Source of the DNA: a virus
IMG/VR virus record: IMGVR_UViG_3300020438_000295
Span: 1-22,878 of that record
Length of the DNA stretch: 22,878 bases
Strand: one strand, 5' to 3'
Both the position numbers and the translations under genes were made by a program. Each line of letters opens with the position of its first letter. The first letter of the stretch is position 1. The notes below the pieces were generated by a model. The model did no database searches. It saw nothing but the letters and a program-made list of their open reading frames with translations, and had not been told where the DNA came from. This document shows, piece by piece, positions 1-6,728 of this stretch.

Positions 1-1601
1 AAGAAAATATAGATCCTAAATCACAAGCTAAACATAAAGGTAAATCAGCACCATTTGGCTCAGCATATGAACCAGTAAATGAAAATGCTACATACTCTAG
101 TAAAATCGATTATAAACAACAAATAAAAGATTTAACTAAACATATGGTAAAAAAAGGTATGAACATTTTACCTTTACCTAAAGTCATATTTAAACACGGA
201 GACCAAGAAAATGCATCTCAATTTTTAGGTAAAACAGCATATTACAGTCCTAGTGATATGACAGTAGTATTATACACAGAAGGTAGACATCCTAAAGATA
301 TAGTAAGATCATTTGCTCATGAAATGATACACCACATCCAAAATTTAGAAGATAGATTAGAAAATATTTCTACTACTAACACAATGGAAGATGATCATTT
401 AAATGATATAGAAAGAGAAGCATATACAAAAGGTAACATGACATTCAGAAACTGGACTGATAGTAAAGATGGAGAAGAAGTCACTAGTTTAAATGAAATA
501 GGTGATGCTAGTTCAAAAGTATTTAGTTATAAAAAAAGACAACCAGGAATAGATGCAAAACCTTTTAAAGAAATTACTGATGAAGATGACAGAGTAGATA
601 ATATTGAAGCTGAAAACGTATATGAATTTGAAACAGATTTAGGTACTAAATATGTAGTTAATTTTGAAGCCGAATATGATCCTGATTATCAAGAATTAGA
701 TGTAGAAATAAATTTTACTACCCTTACAAAGGGAGGTGATATAGATACTGAAATGACACCCACTAATAAAGGAGAACAATACGCGGTAATGGCAACCATC
801 TCTGATATCATAATTAATTGGGTTAATGAATGGGATAAATATTTTTATATTAGTATGATATGGATAGAACCAAAAGTAGAGGAAGATGAAAAAGAAGAAT
901 TTTCAGTTTTTAGTCAAAGAGGTAGATTATATAAAATATATTTAGATAAACAATTATCAAGGCTTGATAAAAATTATGAAGTAGAACAAAAACCTAATGC
1001 TTTTAAAATAGTTCCTAAATTTGAAAATTCTTTTTACATTGATGAAACTAAAAAGCAAAAAGATCTATTTGGTTTAAACCAATTTGCTAGGGAATTAGTT
1101 AAAGAAATTTTTGGTAAAACGGTAACTATAGATATGGATCCTATTATTAAAACATTAGAATTTGAAATGCCAACAGGACAAGAAACAGATGAAAATGCTA
1201 TAGCAATAATAGATGCTGCTCCTCAAGGAAAAGTTCCACATCCGGTATTTTTAGATTTTTATGCTAAATTTGATAAATATTTTGGTGAAGAAAATGATAA
1301 TAGAATGTTAGATAATTTTGGATTAAAATACTTATTATCTAATGTATTAAATCTTCCAAATGAAGATATTCAAATAGTTATAAATCACTATGATACTACA
1401 GATCAGGATAGTGTAGAATGGTTTGAGCAACATGATAATGAATTAGAAAAAGATGAAGAACATAACATTCCAGGATTTGATGATTCTGAAGATGATTATG
1501 ATACTGTTATAAACTATAGAAAAAAACAATTGTCAAAATCCTTGGAGGAGCAAAATAAGGTTCGTATATTTAATAAAAATTGCAACTGTGATAAAACTTA
1601 A
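1..1601 (+). CDS. HExxH metallopeptidase-like protein, 5'-partial
   Basis: The reading frame is open from base 3 with no stop, so the gene starts before the window and 532 codons are visible. An ATG at 144 lies inside the frame and I do not take it as the start. The visible hallmark is HEMIH (bases about 318-332), a zinc-metallopeptidase HExxH motif with an extra His next to it, in the context FAHEMIHHIQ. No third zinc ligand could be assigned. The middle and C-terminal parts are acidic, with a beta-rich stretch around YEFETDLGTKYVVNF (bases 620-664), and the tail is Cys/Lys-rich (NCNCDKT). It overlaps the next gene by 14 bases. A peptidase packaged in or on the virion is possible, but function is inferred from one motif only. 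The N-terminus, where a leader might sit, is not visible. Confidence 0.7.
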   Translation, partial: ENIDPKSQAKHKGKSAPFGSAYEPVNENATYSSKIDYKQQIKDLTKHMVKKGMNILPLPKVIFKHGDQENASQFLGKTAYYSPSDMTVVLYTEGRHPKDIVRSFAHEMIHHIQNLEDRLENISTTNTMEDDHLNDIEREAYTKGNMTFRNWTDSKDGEEVTSLNEIGDASSKVFSYKKRQPGIDAKPFKEITDEDDRVDNIEAENVYEFETDLGTKYVVNFEAEYDPDYQELDVEINFTTLTKGGDIDTEMTPTNKGEQYAVMATISDIIINWVNEWDKYFYISMIWIEPKVEEDEKEEFSVFSQRGRLYKIYLDKQLSRLDKNYEVEQKPNAFKIVPKFENSFYIDETKKQKDLFGLNQFARELVKEIFGKTVTIDMDPIIKTLEFEMPTGQETDENAIAIIDAAPQGKVPHPVFLDFYAKFDKYFGEENDNRMLDNFGLKYLLSNVLNLPNEDIQIVINHYDTTDQDSVEWFEQHDNELEKDEEHNIPGFDDSEDDYDTVINYRKKQLSKSLEEQNKVRIFNKNCNCDKT

Positions 1602-2109
1602 AGAAATATATAATAGAATTATAGAAGAACTTAAACCTTCAAAATACACATTATATTGTGATATGGATGGTGTGTTATGTGATTTTGAAAAACGATTTGA
1701 AGATCTAACTGGTTTATCTCCTAGAGAGTATAAAGATAAAAATGGATTAAATCAATTCTGGAAAGCAATAGGAGATGATGGTGTTAGGTTTTGGGTAGGA
1801 ATGCCATGGATGCCCGATGGGAAACAATTATATGATTATATAAAACCTAATTTATATTCTTTATTATCATCCCCTTCTGCAGATAATAGTTCTCGTTTAG
1901 GAAAAAGATTATGGGTAAAAAAGAACATGCCCGGAACAAAACTTATTTTAGCTTCAAGAGTTAATAAACAAGACTATGCTAAAGAAAACGCAATATTAAT
2001 AGATGATCTTAAGCGGACCATTGATGAATGGAATGCTCAAGGAGGTATAGGTATCCTACATACCTCAGCTGCTTCGACTATAAAGCAGTTAAAAGAGTTA
2101 GGATTATAA
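1588..2109 (+). CDS. HAD-superfamily phosphatase, 5'(3')-deoxyribonucleotidase-like
   Basis: This 173-residue protein has HAD motif I as YCDMDGVLCDF, with the expected nucleophile Asp25 and acid/base Asp27. A later ILIDD near residues 136-140 fits motif IV, and a Trp/Gly-rich end (GGIGILH) follows. The layout fits small phage HAD hydrolases related to 5'(3')-deoxyribonucleotidases, which remove phosphate from nucleoside monophosphates; the substrate here is not shown. The start is GTG at 1588, inside the end of the preceding gene; no ATG lies nearby in frame. The first 18 residues (MIKLKEIYNRIIEELKPS) precede the catalytic domain and form an amphipathic segment like the class B leaders on neighbouring proteins. 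Assignment to the HAD fold is firm; nucleotidase activity is an inference. Confidence 0.8.
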   Translation: MIKLKEIYNRIIEELKPSKYTLYCDMDGVLCDFEKRFEDLTGLSPREYKDKNGLNQFWKAIGDDGVRFWVGMPWMPDGKQLYDYIKPNLYSLLSSPSADNSSRLGKRLWVKKNMPGTKLILASRVNKQDYAKENAILIDDLKRTIDEWNAQGGIGILHTSAASTIKQLKELGL

Positions 2110-2129
2110 GTTAAACTAAATTTTAAATT

Positions 2130-2285
2130 ATGGACAAAGTAAAAGCAATAGTAAACTCATCATGGTTTAGAGCAGCAGCTGCGGGTGCAGTTGGGGCCTT
2201 CCTTTTGGTTGATAAAAACATACTTTATGCTGGTATAGCATTTGGTATTGCTATTAGAGAATTTTTATTTGCAATGAAAAGTTAA
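2130..2285 (+). CDS. small membrane protein, 51 aa
   Basis: This short ORF runs from ATG 2130 to TAA 2283-2285. The product starts MDKVKAIVNSSWFRAAAAGA. A first hydrophobic segment covers roughly residues 15-27 and a second roughly residues 31-48, separated by a short polar turn (VDKN), so a two-helix hairpin in the membrane is likely. It sits 20 bases after the HAD gene and 6 bases before the next small gene, in the same transcriptional direction. Size and topology would fit a holin or another small inner-membrane protein, but no family was recognised and the lysis role is speculative. Confidence 0.6.
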   Translation: MDKVKAIVNSSWFRAAAAGAVGAFLLVDKNILYAGIAFGIAIREFLFAMKS

Positions 2286-2291
2286 AAAGTT

Positions 2292-2426
2292 ATGGCAAGA
2301 GCATATTCAACAAATAAATTAGAAAAACCAAAAAGAAAAAGACCTGGGGTTCATGCTAAGTCTAAAACTTCAAGTTTAAAATCTTCTATTAACTATAAAA
2401 AGAAATATAGAGGACAAGGAAAATGA
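2292..2426 (+). CDS. small basic phage protein, 44 aa
   Basis: The ORF starts at ATG 2292 and ends with TGA 2424-2426, which overlaps the ATG of the next gene (ATGA), suggesting coupled translation. The 44-residue product is strongly basic, with KPKRKRPGVHAKSKT in the middle and KKKYRGQGK at the C-terminus. Short proteins with this PGVHAKSKT/KKYRGQG pattern are, from memory, common in environmental phage genomes, but I know no function for them. Nucleic-acid binding is plausible from the charge alone. Confidence 0.65.
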   Translation: MARAYSTNKLEKPKRKRPGVHAKSKTSSLKSSINYKKKYRGQGK

Positions 2427-2992
2427 AAGATAATATTTTAAAAAAAGAATTCAATAAAAAAGACGTTGAACGTCTTAGAAATATTATCCAGGGCAAATCA
2501 AAAGAGCGTACTGGGGCTGGTATAGGTTATACTAAAAAAGAAGAATTTCACCAAGAAGGTGATATTTGGGAAGAAAATAATCGTACTTGGACTATTAAAA
2601 ATGGTATTAAACAAAACATTACCAAGTTAGATAAATTTAAAACAGCTACTGTACCTCTTTTTTGTCCCTCTTGTAACGGTATAATGAATAAACAATTAGA
2701 CCCCCACTATTTTAAAGCACATAAAATGTGTTTAAATTGTGCAACAGTTAAAGAAACCCAACTTAAAACTGAGGGAAAGTGGAAATCTCACACTCAAGAA
2801 ATTCATAACCAAGAAATTGATAAACTTATTCAGGAATATACCCAATTCATGGAATCAAAAATATCTGAAAGTAATGATGGATTCGTTACAGAATCTGGTG
2901 AAGTTGAAAAGTGGGTTGGTGGAATAAATAAAGAAAGGGCTGATGAAGCTTTACTTGAAGGGATTAAATATCTTAAAAGTCTAAAAAAGTAA
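2423..2992 (+). CDS. zinc-ribbon protein of unknown function
   Basis: This 189-residue protein carries two CxxC pairs, C81-P-S-C84 and C103-L-N-C106, separated by 18 residues that include His95 and His100. This is a typical zinc ribbon or knuckle. The N-terminal 70 residues are polar with a WEENNRTWTIKNG segment, and the C-terminus is a helical stretch ending ALLEGIKYLKSLKK. It is coupled to the preceding basic protein by an ATGA overlap. Metal binding is well supported by the four cysteines; the role in the phage is unknown. It lacks the N-terminal leaders seen on many neighbours. Confidence 0.75.
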   Translation: MKDNILKKEFNKKDVERLRNIIQGKSKERTGAGIGYTKKEEFHQEGDIWEENNRTWTIKNGIKQNITKLDKFKTATVPLFCPSCNGIMNKQLDPHYFKAHKMCLNCATVKETQLKTEGKWKSHTQEIHNQEIDKLIQEYTQFMESKISESNDGFVTESGEVEKWVGGINKERADEALLEGIKYLKSLKK

Positions 2993-3020
2993 TTATTCTA
3001 CATCTTTCTCATTTTTTCCC

Positions 3021-3030
3021 AATATTTATA
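3021..3030 (+). promoter_or_regulatory. candidate phage promoter element AATATTTATA
   Basis: AATATTTATA lies in the 106-base gap between two genes, within CCCAATATTTATAA, a 14-base string that recurs exactly at 12932-12945. It is 69 bases upstream of the ATG at 3099, farther than the other copies, so its link to that gene is weaker. It is an AT-rich motif in AT-rich DNA; its repetition before genes is the only support. Confidence 0.35.
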
Positions 3031-3098
3031 ACAGTATAAAGGGTTGTTTTTAATAAAAGTAAACATATAAAAATAACTTTTGAAAAAAATACATAGTA

Positions 3099-3425
3099 AT
3101 GGAACAAGAAGTATTGATGAGCATTTTAACTGCTATAACTAGTGCGTTAGGTGTTAAAGAAATTTGGTTAATTTACAAAAAAAGAGTAGAATTAAACCAA
3201 AAGAAATTAAATAAAGATGCTAACTTAAAAGACAAATTAATGTCTGAAGTAATTCTAGATTTAAAACATAAAATTGAAGAATTAGAAACTAAAATTGATG
3301 AATTGATTGAAGAAAATACTATGTTAAGAGAAAAATTAGCTCGTATGGAAGAAAGATTAATGCTTTCAGCAACTTCAAAAGCTAGAACTAAAAGAAGTAA
3401 AATAGAAAAAAAACCTGAAGAATAA
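3099..3425 (+). CDS. coiled-coil protein with hydrophobic N-terminus
   Basis: The product has 108 residues. The first 26 residues (MEQEVLMSILTAITSALGVK and onward) are hydrophobic and could be a membrane anchor. Residues about 48-90 form a clear heptad-type coiled coil (ILDLKHKIEELETKIDELIE, then ENTMLREKLARMEERLM). The C-terminal 20 residues are basic. The preceding gap holds a candidate promoter element at 3021 and a TAACTTTTG sequence (3074-3082) that loosely resembles the Bacteroidota -7 box TAnnTTTG. A short anchor plus coiled coil could suit a membrane-associated or structural role; no family was recognised. Confidence 0.7.
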   Translation: MEQEVLMSILTAITSALGVKEIWLIYKKRVELNQKKLNKDANLKDKLMSEVILDLKHKIEELETKIDELIEENTMLREKLARMEERLMLSATSKARTKRSKIEKKPEE

Positions 3426-3437
3426 AAAATAAAGATT

Positions 3438-3644
3438 ATGGGAAATTTTGATACACGTAAATGGTTTAAAAAACAATACTTAAAAGAAACTGACTTTGGA
3501 GCTGCAGGTACAGATAAAAGAACAGGTCAAGTAGTAGGTGAAATACTTGAATTAATTAGATCTACGGGTGTAGACCCATCAGAAGTAATGGAAGAAATAG
3601 GTCAAGAATTTGGAATTAATTTTGAATTTGGAAGAGGCTTTTAA
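3438..3644 (+). CDS. 68-aa protein with class A head-targeting-like leader
   Basis: The protein begins MGNFDTRKWFKKQYLKE, a variant of the leader found on five other proteins in the window (F-D-[L/T]-[R/K], then an aromatic, ending L-K-E). Cleavage after YLKE, at residue 17, would leave about 51 residues starting TDFGAAGTDKR. The remainder has a helical segment (VVGEILELIRSTG) and ends INFEFGRGF. The start ATG is 13 bases after the previous stop, with an A-rich leader and no Shine-Dalgarno sequence. I infer a small internal head protein; the body matches nothing I recognise. Confidence 0.65.
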   Translation: MGNFDTRKWFKKQYLKETDFGAAGTDKRTGQVVGEILELIRSTGVDPSEVMEEIGQEFGINFEFGRGF

Positions 3645-3670
3645 AACTCGCATAGATAACAACTCTCCAC

Positions 3671-3678
3671 ATATTTAT
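3671..3678 (+). promoter_or_regulatory. candidate phage promoter element ATATTTAT
   Basis: ATATTTAT lies in the 65-base gap before the gene at 3710. It is an imperfect copy of the AATATTTATA element found upstream of other genes, followed by CG rather than A, 31 bases from the ATG. A further ATATATTTAAATATTTT run follows it. Weak on its own. Confidence 0.25.
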
Positions 3679-3709
3679 CGATATATTTAAATATTTTAAA
3701 AATTAAAAA

Positions 3710-4423
3710 ATGAATGAATTTGATTTAAGAAATTTTCTTTACAATAATCCCTTAATGGAGAAAAAAGAAGACTCTAAAAAAGGTAATAAAGAAGAACAAA
3801 AACGAGCTAAAGGAGCTATTGCTGATGATGAAAAACATATTGCAAAGCTTGAAAAAGATTTAAAATTCCAAAAGAAAAAACTTAAAAAGTTAAAAGCGGA
3901 TGAACCTAAAGACGTTAATGAAGTAATTAAAGAGGGATTTAAACACTGGGACCAAATGAACGACCAGGAAAAAGAAAAATTTATAAAATCCTCAGCTGAG
4001 ATGGGAATTAAAGTAAACCCTGATGGAACACTAGCAGAAGATGACATGAAAGAAGAGATGAAAGACAAAAAACTTACAAAAGAATCTCTTAAAAACATGA
4101 TCAGAGAAAAAATCACTTCTATTTTAAATGAACAAGAAAGGGAAGATGATTTAGAAGATACTGTAAACGTAGATGTAGATAAAAAAGAAGATATTAAAGT
4201 TAAGGATACAGAAACAGTTGACGTTGATAAAGAATCAGAAGAATCTGATATTGAAGTTAAAACTGAAGTCCCAGGTGAAGATGCTGATACAGCTGCTGTA
4301 TTAGGTCTTTTAACTAAAGCTCAAGAAGAAGCTAAAGGAATGGGTGATGAAGTACTAATGGATCAAATTGGTAACACAATTACTTATTTCACAAGAAAGC
4401 ACGTTGTTCAACAATCAGCGTAA
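3710..4423 (+). CDS. Lys/Glu-rich protein with class A leader, possible prohead-core component
   Basis: The 237-residue product begins MNEFDLRNFLYNNPLMEKKE, a class A leader. Residues about 24-63 form a charged helical region rich in Lys and Glu. Around residues 123-139 there is LTKESLKNMIREKITSILNE, which is an internal copy of the class B leader ending in an I-L-N-E site of the gp21-cleavable type. The following section is very acidic with repeated VDVDK units (near 4167 and 4218). The C-terminus is a folded-looking domain (TAAVLGLLTKAQEEAKGMGD, onward). Such composition and internal cleavage-like sites recall T4 prohead core proteins, which are chopped by gp21. This is inferred from composition, not from homology. 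Confidence 0.7.
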   Translation: MNEFDLRNFLYNNPLMEKKEDSKKGNKEEQKRAKGAIADDEKHIAKLEKDLKFQKKKLKKLKADEPKDVNEVIKEGFKHWDQMNDQEKEKFIKSSAEMGIKVNPDGTLAEDDMKEEMKDKKLTKESLKNMIREKITSILNEQEREDDLEDTVNVDVDKKEDIKVKDTETVDVDKESEESDIEVKTEVPGEDADTAAVLGLLTKAQEEAKGMGDEVLMDQIGNTITYFTRKHVVQQSA

Positions 4424-4456
4424 GGTTAGTTATTAAAGTATTTAAATTAAATTGTT

Positions 4457-4627
4457 ATGAATTCAAATGAAATCTATATGAAAATGGCCGAGTTATGGAC
4501 TGAGATGTCTTTAGAACACTCAAAACCAAGTAAAGCAGCACATGGCCGAGCAAGAAGTGCCGCTACAAAAATTAAAAAACTGATTGCAGAATATAAAAAA
4601 GCATCAGTAGCTGAAGATAAAGCTTAA
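4457..4627 (+). CDS. histone H1/Hc1-like small basic protein, 56 aa
   Basis: The ORF begins at ATG 4457 and ends TAA 4625-4627. The product starts MNSNEIYMKMAELWTEMS and then has a basic helix SKAAHGRARSAATKIKKLIA ending EYKKASVAEDKA. The A.GRARSA..KIKKLI..YKKASV pattern resembles short phage and Bacteroidota proteins annotated as histone H1-like (Hc1), which are thought to bind DNA. The gene is in the same reading frame as the next one, separated only by the TAA and a single AAA codon. The DNA-binding role is inferred from charge and pattern. Confidence 0.6.
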   Translation: MNSNEIYMKMAELWTEMSLEHSKPSKAAHGRARSAATKIKKLIAEYKKASVAEDKA

Positions 4628-4630
4628 AAA

Positions 4631-5806
4631 TTGAAAAAATCGGAGTTAAAAAGACATATAATAGAAGCCTTAACTCCTCAAGAGGCTGACAAAGTAGATT
4701 CTAAATATAAAGAAATCTATGGGGGTATGTTAAAGGGCAATAAAAAAAAGCTCATGAAATACATTGACCCAGAATCAGGCCGACCTAACCCAGACAAAGT
4801 AGCATACGGTAGAGCAATTAAACTCATCCAAAAGGAATCCGCTAATTTAAAAGAAAAAGAACTTACTGCTGCTGAAAAGCGTAAAAAAGAAGACATAATA
4901 ATGTCTCTTAAAAAACAAAAGGGGGGTAAAGATAAACTTGAACCTTCTGATTATGCTATTGCTACATCTAAGGCTAAAAAATTAGCAGAAAAAGAAGAAA
5001 AAACCCTATCAGAAATAGATACTATTATGGAAGAAGATAAAATACCAGTAGATAAACTAGAAAAAAAAGTTAAATCTATCTTAAAAAAAGAAGGTGGAGC
5101 CGTTGGCTTAAAACCATTAGTGGATGCAGCTAAGGAATTAGGTGCTAGTAAAAAAGATCTTATGGGTATTCTTAAAAAAATGAAAGATGTTAAAACTCAT
5201 AAAGATGGAGATATTATTGATACTGGTGGGTTAAATGAAACGGGAATGGATAAAGCTAAAAAAAACATGGACATGTATAAAGATAAAAACAGACTACAAG
5301 AACTTATTAAATCAGCTTTAATGGGTCCTATGAATGAAAAAAAACAAAGACCAGATTATCCAGACATAGATGGAGATGGTGATACAAAAGAACCAATGGT
5401 TAAAGCAGCTAAAGACAAAGAAAAAGCTGAAGCAAATGAAGCAGAACTTCCAGGTGGTGTTTTAACAAAATTAAATCAAGAAGTTAAGGATATTCCTACT
5501 ATGGCTAAAGCAATGTTAAGTTTATACAACCAGATTAAGGATAAAGAACAATTAGATTTTTCTTCAAATGCTTCTATGAAAATAGTTTTAGCAAAATTAC
5601 AAGATTTAGCTTCAAAAGTTAAAACAAATGAAAGCTTTGATTCACTAGTTAAAAAAGTAGACAAAGCAAAAGGCTACACTAAAAAAGAAGCTGAAAAAGT
5701 AGCAGGAGCAATAGCAGCTAAAAAAATGAAAGGTGCAGGTAAAGGACCAACTGCTAAACAAAAGAAAAGAATGGCAGAAACTATTCTTAAAGAACTTAGA
5801 GGATAA
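4631..5806 (+). CDS. Lys-rich protein with class B leader, possible head-core protein
   Basis: I take TTG at 4631 as the start. It directly follows the in-frame stop of the preceding gene and gives MKKSELKRHIIEALTPQE, which parallels MKKAQLKEAIKNEI at 12961. The 391-residue product is dominated by Lys, Glu and Ala, with predicted helical and disordered stretches. Around residues 221-236 an internal leader-like unit NRLQELIKSALMGPMNEKK occurs, followed by YPDIDGDGDTKEPM (residues about 242-255), an Asp-rich loop resembling a calcium-binding turn. The C-terminus is basic (KKMKGAGKGPTAKQKKRMAE). Several (L/M/T)-N-E or L-S-E sites could be protease sites. I infer a virion or core protein; no homologous family of known function was recognised. 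Confidence 0.7.
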   Translation: MKKSELKRHIIEALTPQEADKVDSKYKEIYGGMLKGNKKKLMKYIDPESGRPNPDKVAYGRAIKLIQKESANLKEKELTAAEKRKKEDIIMSLKKQKGGKDKLEPSDYAIATSKAKKLAEKEEKTLSEIDTIMEEDKIPVDKLEKKVKSILKKEGGAVGLKPLVDAAKELGASKKDLMGILKKMKDVKTHKDGDIIDTGGLNETGMDKAKKNMDMYKDKNRLQELIKSALMGPMNEKKQRPDYPDIDGDGDTKEPMVKAAKDKEKAEANEAELPGGVLTKLNQEVKDIPTMAKAMLSLYNQIKDKEQLDFSSNASMKIVLAKLQDLASKVKTNESFDSLVKKVDKAKGYTKKEAEKVAGAIAAKKMKGAGKGPTAKQKKRMAETILKELRG

Positions 5807-6288
5807 TGACTAAAGAAGAGTTAAAAGATAGAATAAAAGGACTAGCATTTGAAGTCATAAAAGACAGAAAAACAGCTGAAATTGCTGCTGTTGAATATGA
5901 CGAGCTAACTAAATTTCCTGAATTAAAGGAAATAATAGTATCTCTTTTAACTGCTGAATTTGATAGTTTTATAGCCTCAATAGATTGGGTAGCACCAAGA
6001 CCAACTACATTCAGAATTAATTTACAAAATGATGAAAATTTTTATCTTATATGGATGGGTAGAAGTTGGATAGCACAAGTTGAAGGTAAAAAATACTATT
6101 TACTTAACTTACCTGAAGAAGAACGTGCTGCTGAAGCAATTGCTCGTTTATTAAGGTATGGTCCACCTGAAACAGAAGATGAAGCAGGAGGAGACGATGC
6201 AGGATTTGATGATGCTGGTGGTGAAGAAGCAGGTGGTGGAGAAGAAGTAACTATAGATGACTCAACTGATGTAGAAGTCGAAGTATAA
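5806..6288 (+). CDS. conserved phage protein with acidic Gly-rich tail
   Basis: The start ATG shares its A with the previous TAA stop (TAATG), so translation is probably coupled. The first 20 residues (MTKEELKDRIKGLAFEVIKD) look like a class B amphipathic leader. The core (residues about 55-120) contains IASIDWVAPRPTTFRI, FYLIWMGRSWIAQVEGKKYY and LNLPEEERAAEAIARLLRYG, a compact alpha/beta-looking domain that I recall from marine phage sequences without a function. From residue about 122 the protein is a low-complexity acidic Gly/Asp/Glu tail, which likely stays disordered. The role is unknown. Confidence 0.7.
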   Translation: MTKEELKDRIKGLAFEVIKDRKTAEIAAVEYDELTKFPELKEIIVSLLTAEFDSFIASIDWVAPRPTTFRINLQNDENFYLIWMGRSWIAQVEGKKYYLLNLPEEERAAEAIARLLRYGPPETEDEAGGDDAGFDDAGGEEAGGGEEVTIDDSTDVEVEV

Positions 6289-6292
6289 AATT

Positions 6293-6727
6293 ATGGAATT
6301 TGATTTATTAAAATATCTTAAAGAAGGAACATTACATGAAGCAGCAATGGCTTGTCCCATAGCTACTCAAGATTTAGAAGTAAATACTAAAAATAGAGAC
6401 GCTTCTATAAAAGCAGATTATATTAAATATGGCCCATTAAATGTAGATGAACCAGGAGACTACTGGAAAGACTTAGCTGAATATTGGGACACAACAGAAG
6501 AAGCAGCTAAAAAATCACTTTGCGGAAATTGTGTAGCATTTGATATTTCACCTAGAATGGATAAATGTATGCCAGGTCAAGTATCAGATGATAGTGGTAG
6601 ATTAGGATACTGTTGGATGCATAATTTTAAATGCCATTCAGCTAGAACTTGTAGAACTTGGGCTAAAGGTGGTCCTATTACAAAAGATAGTGTATCTTAC
6701 GATTGGCAAGAACGTAAAGAAAGTTAA
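6293..6727 (+). CDS. Cys-rich, HiPIP-like putative Fe-S protein with class A leader
   Basis: The 144-residue product starts MEFDLLKYLKEGTLHEAAMA, a class A leader ending in an L-H-E site at residue 16, so a processed form would begin AAMACP. It has seven cysteines: C21, C77, C80, C92, C107, C114 and C120. The order CGNC-x11-C-x14-C with Gly before the fourth Cys and aromatic residues after it resembles high-potential iron-sulfur proteins (HiPIPs), small electron carriers with one 4Fe-4S cluster. The extra cysteines are not explained by that fold; zinc binding is an alternative. From memory, similar proteins occur in other marine phages. I am fairly sure of metal binding and less sure of the cluster type. 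Confidence 0.7.
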   Translation: MEFDLLKYLKEGTLHEAAMACPIATQDLEVNTKNRDASIKADYIKYGPLNVDEPGDYWKDLAEYWDTTEEAAKKSLCGNCVAFDISPRMDKCMPGQVSDDSGRLGYCWMHNFKCHSARTCRTWAKGGPITKDSVSYDWQERKES

Positions 6728-6728
6728 T

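Noticed and set aside
2739-2927. Short + strand frame inside the zinc-ribbon gene.
   Set aside because: It is an alternative frame of a gene with clear CxxC motifs, with no leader or motif of its own.
3739-4116. Minus-strand frame of 125 codons, as an example of several minus-strand frames.
   Set aside because: It is Ser/Phe-rich, as expected from the antisense of Lys/Glu-rich, A-rich coding DNA, and all supported genes are on the + strand.
6669-6728. Longer start for the 488-residue protein at 6669.
   Set aside because: It lies in the coding region of the preceding Cys-rich gene and gives an unrelated stretch; ATG 6729 follows that gene's stop by one base.
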